Below, in pieces: positions 21,095 to 34,359 of a stretch of DNA of 64,000 nucleotides. The notes below the pieces were generated by a model. That model worked only from the letters and a program-made list of their open reading frames with translations. It was not told the origin of the DNA and ran no database searches. Origin of the DNA: Lactuca virosa (Eukaryota; Streptophyta; Magnoliopsida; Asterales; Asteraceae); contig CAKMRJ010003334.1 in assembly GCA_928212115.1 (NCBI GenBank), forward strand, positions 99,770,223 to 99,834,222, read 5' to 3'. Position 1 is the first letter of the stretch. Each line of letters opens with the position of its first letter. The position numbers and the translations under genes are program-made.

Positions 21095-21390
21095 GAATAA
21101 AACCCAACTAAAACACCTTATCTTAAGAACATTAGTCAAGAAGTTCAAAGGTACGATAATAGCATAATACAACAGCAGAACTTGTTCCCATAGCAGGGTC
21201 AAAACAACTCTCCACCGAGAAACGGAAACCGAAATGAAGTGACAATGGTAACAAAAGGAAAAAAGAATGGTGGAGGAAAGCAAGGAGACCAGTCAAACGG
21301 AAAAGAAAATAGTTGATATTATGAGTTCCATGACTCCACAAGGAAAGATACCATTAAATGTACCATGTTGAAAAGAGAACTAGAAACCAA
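21095..21390 (+). pseudogene. Tat-type gag pseudogene, second part
   Basis: Plus-strand reading gives GQNNSPPRNGNRNEVTMVTK and then YYEFHDSTRKDT and CTMLKRELETKI. This matches the C-terminal part of Tat/Ogre gag proteins with their YCEFH..T.KDC motif. One stop interrupts it. Confidence 0.6.
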
Positions 21391-21393
21391 GAT

Positions 21394-22942
21394 TGTAGCA
21401 TCCAGTTTGAAGCTATTTCTTATTTTGGGATGATGGAACTTAATTTGATCAAGATAAGGTATCGGGCTTTAAGGGGTGAAGTTTAGACCTTAAAGGAATG
21501 AGGTTTTTTTAGGCTAAGAGTATAAGGTTTAAAAAATAAAGAGTTAGTTTCAATTTGGGAGCAGTTTGGGCTTAAGTTGTTTTGGGCCTTACTGGATCAG
21601 GATCTTCACGACGCAAAATAAGATGTGTCACAACACGACATAAGATGTGTCACGGCATAAATCTCGTTGTATGGGCTTAGGCCTTATGTAACATATGTTT
21701 TCCATGTATTATTCTTTTGGGTTAACAATTTGAATATTAGAAATTTTGGGAACTTAGCTGACCGCGGCGTGGTGGTGGAGCCCACCACGGTGCAACCACA
21801 TCACTCAAAGGATCGCGTCATTTAAGTGACCACGGAATGGCGAAGTATTGGCCACGGTGCGATGGTGGCTGGGTTCAAAACCTTAGACCCCAGGATTTTA
21901 CCCCTATTTAAAGGCTTTAACTCATAGGGTTGTGTCATTTGGCATCCCCCATTCCTAAAGAAACTTCCCATGACAAATCCTAGCCTCCATATGTTTTTAG
22001 TGAGTGTTTGAGCATCATTTTGTGAAGTTTGAATGAAAAAGGGGTCCCTCTTGTTGCTTGAGTGCTTGGTTCCAGTGTAGATCCACCATCTTCGCCTCAT
22101 TTCTGACCATTAGGAGGTATAAAGTTTCTACCTTGTCCATTACTTCATTAGTGGTTAGAACTAATGCTTGTATTACCTAGCTTTGTGTTCATGCACTTGG
22201 AGTACTTATTAAGGTGGGTATTGTTCATGCACTTTGACCATTGACTATTGACTTTTTGACTAGGTTTGAATTAAAGTAAAACTTTAGGGCTTAGGTCATA
22301 GATTGAGATTTGACCCTTATAGAATGTCTAGGTGGGTATTGTACTTGTTTTGCTTGTGGCGAGCTGCAGGGATTGTTGCTTTGATCGTGATGTGAGTTTT
22401 CTCACTATACTTTTTACTACAGTATGGATCCTCTATATGTTATAATGTTGGCATGTTGTAGTGATTATTTAGACGTGTAGATTTGTTAATAATTACATGT
22501 GATTGTTTGTTGGTAATTGTTGGTTATTTGTATATGTCGACATATTATGGGTGGGTTGAAGGTGGTCTAGTTGTTTGGTATAGGCCAAGGTACCCGAGCG
22601 GTCCAATTAATATTGTAGGCCTAAGGAAGCAGTCCAACTTAGTGTTGTAGGCTCAGGAGGCGGTCCATCCCTGTGTTGAAGGCCATGGGGTGAATGCATT
22701 ATATGTGTATTTTTGTGTGGGGTATTTTAGGGAATTCACTAATATTTGTCTTATAGTTGTGGATTTATATTTTTTAGGTACTTCAGATGATTGTGGGAAG
22801 GCGAAGACATGGCTGTACACATTATCCAGTAGTGTTCATGATTTTGAGAGATGTTATTGATGTTGTATTTTTAATGCACTAGTTTTTTTATTTATTATTC
22901 CCAGTCTATCGCATCTAAACCACACCTTACATGCATTGAACT
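21394..22942 (+). repeat. Truncated gypsy LTR
   Basis: It begins TGTAGCATCCAGTTTG. It carries decayed GTCACGACGTGAC words (21610-21660) and CCACGNCGTGG-type words (21759-21870). A degenerate minisatellite is at 22590-22690, and the shared 3' block at 22727-22830 reads GGAATTCACTAA...TTAGGTACTTCAGATGATTG...AAGGCGAAGAC. The expected TGTAACA end is missing, and the Athila-like LTR starts at 22943. Confidence 0.65.
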
Positions 22943-24381
22943 TGATCGAGTATAATATAGTTTTGATAAGAAAGGGTGCCGAACTCAAGGGGAAGGGTAG
23001 TGAATTAATATTAGAATATTTGATTATAGTTTTTTCTAAATAAAAGAAAGCAGTAAACAGGAGATTTTATTATTAAATCTCAAACAAATCAATAAGTAAC
23101 GAACTAGATAAACTGATTGAAAATGAATCACTTCAGGTACTTTAGTTTAGTTTGGATTACTTCTCAAAATGATAGTTAAATTCGTTAATAGTGCAATAGA
23201 TTTATTAGTTGGTTACCGAATTCTAATGTGACTAGTTATCTTGATCAGATTTCCTAGTACTAATAATTAATGAACAACTAACACAATGATCATGTAATTA
23301 GTGAGCACATAATTAACTTAATGTAAATTCGGAATCTCATAGATATGATCTAGTGATTTCTCATCAATGGTCATGAGAATCAATCGAAGAATAGCATAGA
23401 TATCTAAACTCTATAACACAGTCAAATTACAAATTAATATTACCTAACCCTAGGATTTTATTAATCTCTAGTCCTAACAGTTTAATGGTCGTAAACTAAT
23501 TAAGAATCAAGTTAATGTAATAAGATTTTTCCTCTTAACTACACATAACTCAGCAATAGGTAATAAAAATTATAACTTTAACATGATAGGTGACGATCAA
23601 TCAAACACAATTAATAGCCAAGCTAATAAAATCCAAAATCATTGAAATCAACACATCAAATTGAGTTCCATCTACTCCTAACTAAAGCAACATGTTTTAA
23701 CACCCAAATTCAGAAAGTAAAAACACAAATATAAACAATTGGAATGCTTATCATGGTCTGAACAACAAATCGAATGATTCCTATCATGAATCAGTTCTCA
23801 AATCCTTCAAATCTTCGCTCCATATCAGTTTAACGACCCTCTGGCCGCCTTCTAGACCCTCAAAATGGTTGCTCTGAGTTTTCTTGTCGCCCAAGTCGAA
23901 GTGGAATGAAATATATATCATTAGGTTTAATTGTCAGCTCTATTTATAGGTTTCAGCGTCGCCACAATATGGAAAAAGAGTTGTCACGCCATGGAAAACT
24001 GGAATCCTTCACGTACACTTATTTTTTGATTCGCCACGCCGTGGAAATGGCTTTGCCACGGCGTGGGAACTGGGAATCCGAAATTTGGCATAAACACGAA
24101 AGTCGTCTTAAATTTTGTCTAGTTTTCAGAACATCTTGAATCTCCTCAATCGAAGTTACAAGTTATTAGATATGGCAAAACACAGAAGAGGAGTCAATCT
24201 GCTAGCAAGATCCTTTTTGCATCTTTTTCAGCTCCGTTCTCCTCCTTTTGCATCACAGCTCCTATTTTAACTGTAATTGAACGTTTTAAATCATATTATC
24301 ATATATCTTAAAAAATAACATTTTTTACTCAAATACATTAATATAATGACCAAAAATACATACTTAAATAAGGTCATATCA
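22943..24381 (-). repeat. Athila-like LTR X1 (3' side, minus strand)
   Basis: The minus strand reads AGTGTGGGGTATTT then TGATATGACC, a polypurine tract followed by the LTR start; CCCCACACT next to the LTR is characteristic of Athila/Tat-type elements. The left end TGATCGAG (22943) and right end CATATCA (24381) are inverted. Length 1439. It contains CCACGNCGTGG-type dyads at 24034-24044 and 24056-24066, plus decayed ones from 23958. Confidence 0.65.
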
Positions 24382-25464
24382 AAATACCCCACACTATTCT
24401 TTTGCTTATCCCCAAGCAAAATTGGATTCATTATGATTTCATAATACCACCACATCAAAACTTTTCTCACCAACATCACACAGAATAATTCAATTTGAAT
24501 TCGCCAATTATATCTCACCGCAATGCATATATTTGTGTCTATAAAATCCTAAGTACTTCATAAGTTCTAAATACTCACAATCCTCATAAACATTCCCAAC
24601 TTATTTTGAACAACATTCATTTTTGCATTCCTACGACCTATGACCTTTTATTTATCCCCTTCCGTTTCAAAAGAATATTTTCAAATTCCAAGTGACTCAA
24701 CTTTAAAAATAAAATACTATATATAATAATTGTCCTAAAAATGTAACTAAACTTATTGCAACACACTATTTTTTTGCAACATTTTCTCTTTTTCATTTTT
24801 TTTATCTTTTCACAACTTTTTATATTTTTTTTAAATCTTTTCGCAATACTTCAATTTCAACTTCCATAATTAAATAAGCAAATAATACTAACTTTATTTC
24901 TAAATATTATACTTCATGACTTTCTAAGAAATTCATCGGAGTACTCGGAATCTCTTAGGCCACTAATGGAGTCTATGACTTTCGATGAAACTCATGTAAC
25001 GACTTTCTTCCCATCCATCCAAGCTTTTATAATTAGGTGGATAGATATAAATATCCATGGGGGAATACTCACCGAGTTCTAAAGGCCACAGATCGACTCC
25101 ATTCCTGAATTGTTACTTATTCCATATATATATAACTAGACTCGAAGCAGAAATTAAAAACAAATAAACTTGGAAGTTGGGTCGCTCTATTTTAACAGAA
25201 ATGACACAAGAGATAAATCGTCGACTTTCTTCCCATCCATCCAATCGATTTTGTCTCATGATTTCAATAGAACTAAGAAGCCACAAATATAGTATAACAA
25301 ATTGGTTTAACTAAATCTTAGATATCAAATCAAATTATCCCACATCACACTAGCAAACTTAGCTCTAACACAATAATATCATAACAAAAATTTTAAATTT
25401 TCTATATTTTCTTATTTATACCATTTTTTCAAGTCTATATTTTTCAATTTTTTTTAAATTTAGC

Positions 25465-25529
<65 letters not shown>

Positions 25530-25987
25530 AAATCTAGCATTCTTGTTGTCCTTTTTCCAATCCCCATACTCTACACTTAAATTATACAATGCTCTCATTG
25601 TATATAATAACAATAAAGCATATAAAATAAAAGAGGGAGAAAAGGAACGCACTCGCCTTGGGTATGTAGTCGCGAGAACGAAATCAACTGTAGTGGGTTG
25701 CTTTGAAATGTGTGTTGGAATGATGATGCTTCAAATTTTTCCAGAAACTGAAAACTAGAACTACTTTACTTTTATGCTTATGTCAGGACTTGGTGTGCGA
25801 AACGATTGGTGAAAACATCGTATAACAGATCAATGTGCAAAATTTGGGGATAGTGTCTCGGGAATTTTCATCACATAAAAGATGTCGTCGTGTCGTGGAT
25901 ATGCATGGACCACGGCCTGGTAACTGGACAGTGGAAAATTTTTTCGAATAAAAATCAACTCGAGTCATGTCAGCTAAACACTCGTCT
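24382..25987 (-). other. Internal Athila-like DNA, no coding domain seen
   Basis: Starts with the polypurine tract (complement of 24382-24396). The rest is AT-rich and non-coding, with phrases such as CTTTCTTCCCATCCATCCAA repeated at about 25005 and 25228 and a TA microsatellite at 25465-25526. Short open frames have no recognisable family. Confidence 0.5.
25465..25526. repeat. (AT)n microsatellite
   Basis: About 60 bases of AT with one GTAT interruption. Confidence 0.95.
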
Positions 25988-28461
25988 TGTGACATCCTCA
26001 ATTTCACGGCCAGAAAGACCGATTTGTTTATGCTCTATTTGAAAATCAGAGTATACTTTTGAAGAAATATGTTGCGGAATTTGTTCCCAAAAATATGATA
26101 AAGAATTTATCAAAGCATTTCCGAAGAAATTTATTTTCATTATATTAAAAACCTCGGGATGTCATTGTCAATACAGATCAAAAGCATAAACAGAAACAGC
26201 ATAGGCCTTACACCATCTATTTATTCTAGTGGCCTATAATTCATTGATCTCTCATCAGATCATCACTCCTGTGCTCTCTTGCCACTACCTATATACAAGA
26301 AACTAAGTGGGTCAAGCTTGGGAGTCTGGTGAGCACATATGGTTTTCAACCCACAATAATTAAGTTTATTAATTTCATCAAATCAAACCACCCGATTACC
26401 CATTCCCGTTATCCTCACTTTCTGTCCCTAACGCATCTAAAGTAAGGGACTTAGCCTAAGGATTTTCATTGGGATGACAACACTGCTTAGGGGATTCCTC
26501 ATCAATACATGTCAAATAAGGCAACCATGAGGGGGATGGAGTACATCTGGTGAACACTTAGTTCAAAAACACCTACAGGTTGCGAGCCTGCTAGCGTTCC
26601 ACTGGACTATCTAGAATAGTTTGTGTTCTTCATCTATACTCCGCTAGATGACTGGATCATCTTAAATATCGAGGCCTCTCATCAATTTTATTTCCTCTTT
26701 CATCATCTATTTCATCTACCCATATTTACCCATCATAATCATAGGTATAAAATACATATACAGTTTAAATCAAGTAAAACATGTATATTTTGTTTATCCA
26801 GCATAGATAACAAGTACACATATAATATTCACACATAGCACATAATTTATATTAAATACTTCATATCTATGTGTAAGATGAAAGTAACTATGCGCTCACT
26901 TGTTAAAGTGATGATTCCAAACTCGGGCAGCGCTTCGCTTCTAACAATTCTATTTTCCTTCGACGAAACCTATTATCATTACCGCTAGATTTTAGTCTAA
27001 TATTAATTTCGACTATTTATGAGCGATATTGTTTTATAAGTGTTAAACAATACTTTTCAACCATTATATACAGACAGGGGTCAGTCATGAAATACCGGAG
27101 GGTAGGACCATTTTGGCATTATAGCACTTCTGAAATCCAACAACCCTATGCGACCCTTCAAACCAGATTCCCCGTACCGTGAGTATTTAAAATATATTAT
27201 AATAACACTTGTATATTATAGTTTATAATATATATTTTGTATAAGTTCATAATAACGATAATAAACTTAAACATTAGCTATACTTAAAGTGGGGTAAGCA
27301 TAACTTACTTACCGGGAGGTTTGGCAAGGAACCGGGCTCTGGGGGGCAGAACTTCCGAGCCAAAAGCTCTTCTTCTCGGCGCCCTCTGGCACTCTGGGAC
27401 TCGCCTCTTAGCACTTGGGAGTTACTAGGGATTGGGAGGGGTTTAGAGAGAAGTTTGGGAGAGAAAGAATGGTGAAGGTGTGAGAAAATGAGGTGAATTA
27501 CGTCTCTATTTATAGGCTGAAAATTTGGCCAACTTGGTGTGTTCTGGGCCTCCAAATCGCCGTTTTGAGTGTCAAGTGTCACCATCTGGTGGCAAGGCGT
27601 GAAGAGGAAGCAATGGTCAGGATTGTGCCACGTGTCACTCGCAGATTACTCCAAAAACTAATTATCTTCTAAAATCCGTAACTTTCGCATACGAGCTCCG
27701 TTTTTGACGTTCTTCATATCCACGCGTAGGTATTGACAAGATCTAAAACTCTATTTTTGACTCCATTGGCTATTTCTCAACCGATTTTAAATTTAATAGT
27801 ATGAGAAGATTATATTGTTTAACGACCGTGTAAAATTCATAACTTCTACATACGGACTCCGTTTTCGATTGTCTTTTTATCGTTGAACTCCTATTAATGA
27901 GATCTTCAATCCTCATTTAGGTTTTGTCGGCTAAAAAACAATCAATCTAAAATTCGATTTCCGGGCTGTGCACTTCTATGCTAAATCTTAGAAAAATCAT
28001 AACTTCCTCATACGAAGTCAGGTTTGGACGTTCTTTTTATGTACGTTCTGGGTTTAACGTATACTACGACTTTCGTTCAGGTTACTAAGGATAAAAAGTA
28101 GTTTATCAAAAATTCACTTTTTACGACACACAGCGTCGTGCCGGTTTTTTCGTAAAACTTCGACGGGTCATAACTTCTTCGTTATACGTCGGATTTCAGC
28201 GTTCCTTATATCCCCGAAATCCTTGTTATGACCAATTCAACTTTCTTCATAGATATTGGGTCTATCTATTATTTTATTTTTGACGCTTATTTTTATCATT
28301 ATTTTATTACGTCGTTATAAATAAGTATAATGCACACAAAATCACATAAATCACATAATACTCAAATAATTTCTCTTTATTACTTCAAAATAGGTTACAA
28401 TTGTTGACCCTAATTATTACATATCTATAATAATGCTTAGCCTAGAAACACGGGCGTTACA
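25988..28461 (-). repeat. Large solo LTR (2474 bp) with a perfect CGTCT duplication
   Basis: Plus-strand ends are TGTGACATCC and GGGCGTTACA; the minus strand starts TGTAACGCCCG, as in gypsy chromovirus LTRs. Both flanks are CGTCT (25983-25987 and 28462-28466). No gag or pol is inside. It includes four spaced copies of a CATACG..CCGTTTT module (27660-28215) and an AT-rich promoter-like part. It sits in the internal part of the Athila-like element. Confidence 0.85.
27660..28215. repeat. Four modules of about 155-171 bp in the solo LTR
   Basis: The phrase TAACTTC..CATACGNA(C/G)TCCGTTTT..GTTCTT recurs at about 27683, 27838, 27999 and 28170, each followed by a diverged spacer ending in a new copy. 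A related phrase is at about 31315 in another LTR fragment. Confidence 0.7.
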
Positions 28462-28466
28462 CGTCT

Positions 28467-29244
28467 CGTCTCTCATAGATGATCTTCCATCTAGTAATGA
28501 ACTTTAATAAAGCCTCAGTCCATCTATCGTGTGGGTAAGTGATGTAACGTCTCTTGTGAAATTTTTCTCGTGACGAAGTCGCACTCGATCCTAATTGTTG
28601 AAATATTAAAAGCATCCGGAGGGAAATATAATTCTGCAACGATAAAACATCAAATAGCATCAACATGGAAAACAAAATAAAACAAACTAAAAATAACAAT
28701 AAAAGTAAAACAAAAACACACTAAAATAACTAAAATATAAAACTAGCAAACCAAAATAACGAAAAAGGATACCACGAGTAGTCATATTCTTCGGAATCAT
28801 GTTATAATTGTTGACTAAATCATTCGCATGCAAGAAGTGGTTTGTGAAAACCAAAACACTGGGGACCCTCTAGGCTATTTCCTCTGTTTTCTTTGCACCA
28901 TTAACTAATAAGTAGAACAAGAGTGACCCAACTAGTCAAGAATAGCAAGAGTTCGGTCTTCCACTTAACCACCACGATACCTCTTGATATACTATGTCTT
29001 GTGGATTGAGTTGGACAAATCACCAAATTAGTAGGCTAAACAATTCAAGAATTCCCTAATCGCTTGCAATCTCAAAACCCATGCAAAAAATAAAACCAAG
29101 CAATGCGTATGATCACGACTTCCTACACATAACAACAAAAACCTTCTCGACAAGTGACATGGTATGAAAGAAAATAAAATTAAAACTAAAAATGCAAAAA
29201 CAAATAACGAATAATCAAATAAACTAAATTAATTGAAAACCGTT
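28467..29244 (-). other. Leader side of the Athila-like element
   Basis: Untranslated region next to the primer site. No gene found; an 80-codon frame at 28457-28699 has no family match I can see. Confidence 0.45.
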
Positions 29245-29261
29245 CCTCGACAGCAGCACCA
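29245..29261 (-). other. Athila-type primer-binding site
   Basis: The minus strand reads GTTTTTGGTGCTGCTGTCGA. It resembles the TTTTTGGCGCCGTTGCCGGGG signature that follows Athila/Tat LTRs, with several changes. Confidence 0.55.
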
Positions 29262-29267
29262 AAAACT

Positions 29268-30724
29268 TGATGTGTGTGAATAAAGCTTTAAATTTATATC
29301 TTAATTGTTCAACTCAGCTACAACACAATACACAGTGTACCTGGTCATGTAGTAGTAAAGTATAGTAAATAATAATCACATTGAACAATATTCTAATTAA
29401 GAAAATAATGTTAATAATCAAACCAAAAGAAATACTTTAAATGGGGGGTTTTAATAGATTTTTCAAGTTCAGAAAAAGTTAAATTAAACAACTAAACACT
29501 TAAAACTAAAGCAGACAACTAAAAGACGATTTTTAATCAAGAGAAAGAATACTTATGTTTAGCTTTGAATCCCTTTTTCCTATGGTTAGTTTCAATACAA
29601 TACGTTAATCAGTTGGTTACCAAATTATAGATTACTAGTTTTCTTGATCCGATTACCTATCATATATCAATTTATGAACTTTAACTATAATGATCATGAA
29701 AATTTAGAACACCAAATTGATTTTAAGATATATTTAGACTATGAATGATTAGATATAAGAAATTATCTATCTATGATCAAGATGAAGAATCGAGCACATA
29801 TTATGATGTAATAATGCTCTCTAACACAGTTAAAGCAACTAACTTAACCACATAATCTAGGATTTGGTCAATCAGTAGCTCTAGCAATTCAATGATCATA
29901 AACAACTAGGTAACAAGTTCATGCAATCAAAATGGTCATCTAAATACATAAAACTTGAAGCCGAGGCAATAACGATTGAAACTTTAACATTCTAGGATAA
30001 TGATCTATCAAACACAAGTTAAAACCAACTTCATTAATCCATCAAAATAGAAATTAACACATAGTATTAGGGTTCATCTGGTCTAAACGAATGTTAAGTG
30101 TTATTAGCCCATGATTACAGCAGAAACACACTTAATTAAAGAGTAATCTAGGTTAAACATTGTAAAACTAGGCAAACCGAATGATTAATGATGAATCTTT
30201 ACTCCAATCTCTCTAAATCTTGTTCTCCAATCGAAATCATGCCTCCAAGCGTTCTATTAGTTTCTTTTGGTCGAAGAAATTAGCAACTCTTTTTCTAATT
30301 TGACCTAATGATCGATATTTATACTTTCCAAAAACTAGCTTCCACGCCGTGGCCATATGCCTGCCAAGTCGTGGCCATATGCATGTCACGCCGTGGAAAA
30401 CATCTATAACGTGTATTCAACAAGCCCTTATGCAAACACCGAGGAAGGTTCTGGAGCTAACACGTCACCATGTCGTGGCAATGGGATACACGCCGTGGAA
30501 AACATATTCTTCACACTTGAAGTCTTTTTCTCCTCTGGATGCATGCTCCAACCTCCTAGTTTCCAACTTTGTCCAGTTTTGGTCCGTTTTCTTGAGAATG
30601 TATTTCTTTGGCTACAAAGTAAAATTTATACTTTATAAGTACCAAATATCTTTGTATTTAACCAAAATATAACTCAAATGTTTTGAAATAATATATAAAT
30701 ATATGTATAAATACAGCAATATCA
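29268..30724 (-). repeat. Athila-like LTR X2 (5' side, minus strand)
   Basis: Plus-strand ends TGATGTG and AATATCA are inverted; length 1457. It shares layout and phrases with X1 but is too diverged in its 3' third to be its insertion partner. CCACGNCGTGG-type dyads are at 30342-30352, 30364-30374, 30386-30396 and 30468-30478. Confidence 0.6.
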
Positions 30725-31677
30725 ACTATCAAGAAGCATTATACTTAATCTATAGCCTACTCAACTGAAGCAATCTAACAAATTCATCAAAACACCATTA
30801 AACCCTAATTAGCTTAATTATGGAGAATATGAGTACCTCATGAGCTTTCCACCTCCAATCCATTCCATAAACACCCTTGATGGCCTCTTGATCGACTTAC
30901 ATCCTCAACATTATTGAAGCTCGGCTCCAAAGGGATTAGAAGTGTTAAATGATGAGAATGAAGGCTTAAAAACCTTTACATTTGTTGTGACACCACACCG
31001 CGGTGGGCTCTTTACTGTGCTATGGTGACCATTTGACCCGTGGTCAATGGCAGCCACTTACGCCACCACGTCGTGGTGCTCTTTCTCCACTAACAACATA
31101 CTTTGGCCACCATGTCATGGCGCTCATTCACCATGTCGTGGTGTAAAGTTGGTTGCCCTCCTCTTATGAAGAAGAACTACATTTAAATCCTTGTCATCAC
31201 TCACCATGTTGTGGGAAGCTATGTACCGTCCCACGGTAACTTGGAATCAGCAAAGTGCATTGTTGATTCCATTCCATCTTTAGGACACTTTTTGTCTGAA
31301 CTTCTAACCATCATAACTTCTTCGTTTCTAACCCGTTTTCTATGATCTTTATATCCACGCAAAGGTGAGAACATACTCTACAACTCTATCAAGTCCTTTC
31401 TCACTGACTTAATACATATCTTAATTTATTAAGTCACCAACTTAGCCCAAAAAGCATAAAATTTCCTATTTTACCCTTTTGACCAAAATGTATCTTCTCA
31501 TACATTTTTTCTCTTGAACTTAGTCATATTACCTAGTCTTAGTGAATTAAACTTATCTTGGCCATTTTCATGAAGTCACATATTCATATTCTCACTAATT
31601 TCTCATTAATGATCATTTTGTATTTTTGGTTAATAGTTTACTAAAAGTCAACTTTCTCAAAATTTTGGGTTTTTACA
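30725..31677 (-). repeat. Gypsy LTR fragment (minus strand)
   Basis: The right end GGGTTTTTACA gives a minus-strand start TGTAAAAACCC. It includes CACCACGTCGTGGTG (31064-31078) and decayed copies near 31000-31210, and one copy of the CATAACTTCTTCG...CCGTTTTC module (31312-31350). The left end is not defined. Confidence 0.5.
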
Positions 31678-31915
31678 CTATTAATAATAATGTTACCAAT
31701 TATTGTGCATGTGGGTACCATCTACCAACAATAAGATCCCCATTTATGAAGGTGGAGCATTCCTCGACATACCGCCTCCCTTTTGGGAAACACAACTGCT
31801 AATCCAATCAATCGAAACCCACATACTACGCAACTATATGCAAGTATGTCATGTTTTAAGATCGTTTGTTAAATTCTAAAGTCTTGTGTTTTCCCCACAT
31901 CCATATGACACCCTA
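31678..31915. other. Unassigned DNA
   Basis: No gene recognised. A minus-strand phrase near 31690-31800 (VEECSTFINGDLIVG) is open but I cannot place it in a family. Confidence 0.3.
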
Positions 31916-32200
31916 TTAGGGATGTTATTTGGGCCGGAACCGGATCGAAACCGAATAACCCAAAAATCGAATAAAACTAATTGGAGGAACCGAAATCGCA
32001 CCGATTAAACCAATACGGGTCTGGTTCGGTTTGGATATTAATCGGTACGGTTCAATTATTACCCGAATAATGTCTATAATATGATTAAGAACCGAATAAA
32101 ACCGAAAAGAACTGAATTAGCCGAATAAACCGTATTTTTTGGTACTTCTTTTAGCTTAAGGGGCTGTTTTTATAATTATTTAAGGTACTAGAAATATAAT

Positions 32201-34253
32201 TGTAACATCCCGATTTCCAGGAGTGAGGTTTTAGGGATTTTATTGCAAATAAGGAAGCCTACTCGACGAGTTGGAGGCCCCAACTCTTCGTGTAGAGAGT
32301 AGCCAACCCGCGTGATTTATGAGGTTTACTCGACGAGTTGGGGGACCCCAACTCGACGAGTACGAGCTGAATGAGAAAACCCTAATTTTTAGGGTTTGCA
32401 CCCTATTTAAAGGACTTAACATGCATCCTTTGGCCTCCCTTATCACCTCATTACCCATAGAAGGAAAGCCTAGTCGTTCTTTACTGCTCCCTTGTGTTTG
32501 TGAGCCTAAAAGAGTGTTTTTGGTGCAATTGTTAAAGAAGCTTGAAGATTTAGAAGCTTGGATCAAGAAGAAGGTTGTAGATCCGTTATCTACTTTGTAT
32601 TGGGAACCAATCTGAGGTATAAAGCTAATACCTTGACTTCTCATTATTTAGATCTTGCCTTGTAAAAGAAAATGGTCATTTCTATGGCAAAATGGAGTCA
32701 CTTTCGTGTTTGAGATTTCCACAAGGATATGGCTTCAGATCTGGACTCTTCTAGGCCCCCTTGAGCATAAAGTTCCTGACTTTAGCAAGGTTTGGCTCTC
32801 CTCCATGCCTTAAACCCAATCTTAGACTTGGTTTGGTGTTTTAAGCCTCTTAAGGCCTTGCATGCACGTAAAGTTGGCAACTTTACGTGGTAACTCCACT
32901 CTAGGAAGCTAGATCTGGAATTTGGAGCTTTGGACTCGACTGAAATGGGATGAATACAATTTGGTTGAAGTACTCAACGACTTGGATGGCCAACTCGATG
33001 AGTTGAGACAGGTTTTCCCATTTTCTGGATTCTTCATGAAATCGACGAGTTAATGAAGTGACTCGACGAGTGGTTAAGTTTTTCCCCAATATTATGGTCA
33101 CTGCATGGACTCGACGAGTTGCTTGGAAACTCGGCGAGTTGACTCGGGTTTTTGTGATTTTCTAAGTTCTGAAGGAACTCGACGAGTTGGGTCAACAAGG
33201 ACTATTGACCTTGACTGTTGACTTTGATCAGGGTTGACTAAGTTTGACTTTAAGGGTATTTTGGTAATTTGGGGTTTTGATGGAATTAGTCACATGGTGA
33301 TTACATGCGGTTGAGTTCGGAGCTGTGATTGGGAGTTGGATATTGTCACTACAGCACTACTTGTGAGGTGAGTTCTTCTCACTATATCAACATGGTCTAA
33401 GGCACCAAGGTCGGCCCTTTGGATTGTTATCTTGTTTTATTACTGTTATGATCTGTTAGATCGGTATCATGGTAGATAGGATGTTTCTATGTGGTTATGA
33501 TCTATTATATCGGTATCCTGGTAGATAGGATGTTGTTATGCTTAGTGATCTGTAGATCGGTTTGACTGTCTGTAGACTGTTATGTGATTATCTGATATAT
33601 GTGCATATGATTGATTGATGGCTAAATCTTCACTACTTTGTGCGTAAGCCAACAGGTCGGAGCATTCCAACCCGATGGTTGAGGTCCGAGAGTATTCCAT
33701 CTCGATGGATGATTGGACTCATAGAATGTGGGCATTCCAACCCGATGGTTGTGGGCCGAGAGTATACCATAACGAAGATGATTGGACTCATAGTTTGTTG
33801 TCATTCCAACCCGATGGTTGAGGGCCTGGGGTATTCCATCCCGATGGATGATTGGACCCATAGTTTGTTGGCATTCCAACCCGATGGTTAAGGGCCTGTA
33901 GTATTCCAACCCGATGGTTGATTGGACCCATAGTATGTTGTTATTTGTATATGTGATGTTGTTTGTGTGTTGGTACTTTGGGGGAACTCACTAAGATTTG
34001 TACTTACGATTTTAGTTTATTGCTTCAGGTGCTTTAGATGTTCTGGCAAGGCGAAGGCGTGACCATACACATCCTCGCATTTTTGGAACTTATGGTTTCT
34101 GGGAAACTCTGATAACGTTATTGTTTTGAAAACTAAGTGTAAATGATTCCGGTTTTAAGTAAAGGTTTTAGAAATAATGGTTTTGTAAACACTTCCTTAA
34201 TAAATGGGTTGTTTGAAAAGTTTTAAATTGGCATGATTTTTATGGATGTAACA
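32201..34253 (+). repeat. 5' LTR of G1
   Basis: 2053 bases. ACTCGNCGAGT dyads are at 32261-32271, 32328-32338, 32351-32361 and several more to 33190. The hairpin minisatellite is at 33660-33940 and the shared 3' block (GGGGGAACTCACTAAG...GCAAGGCGAAGGCGTGA) is at 33977-34067. Confidence 0.88.
33660..33940 (+). repeat. Alternating hairpin minisatellite, 5' LTR of G1
   Basis: Four units of about 69 bp, each with an A hairpin CAACC-CGAT-GGTTG and a B hairpin CATCC-CGAT-GGATG. A copies are at 33668, 33738, 33807, 33877 (last base changed) and 33907; B copies at 33698 (one G-T pair), 33768 (decayed) and 33837. The fourth unit has an A-type hairpin in the B place. Confidence 0.88.
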
Positions 34254-34256
34254 AGT

Positions 34257-34268
34257 TGGTATCAGAGC
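34257..34268 (+). other. Primer-binding site of G1
   Basis: TGGTATCAGAGC lies three bases after the LTR end, matching initiator Met tRNA. It fixes the sense strand as plus. Confidence 0.85.
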
Positions 34269-34359
34269 CTTGGTTTGAGTGAATTGGAGGAACACTCGTG
34301 TGAATCCAGTCTCGAACTAAGGAAAAAAGGTTTTTCAAAACAAATTTTCAAATGGTTTT

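Noticed and set aside
33622..33909. HRVGMPT-type repetitive peptides on both strands (also 56927-57337)
   Set aside because: They come from the 69-bp LTR minisatellite; the inverted symmetry makes both strands look open.
33660..33940. CRISPR-like array (regular repeats with spacers)
   Set aside because: It lies in an LTR of a plant retrotransposon, repeats and spacers are all alike, and no cas gene is present.
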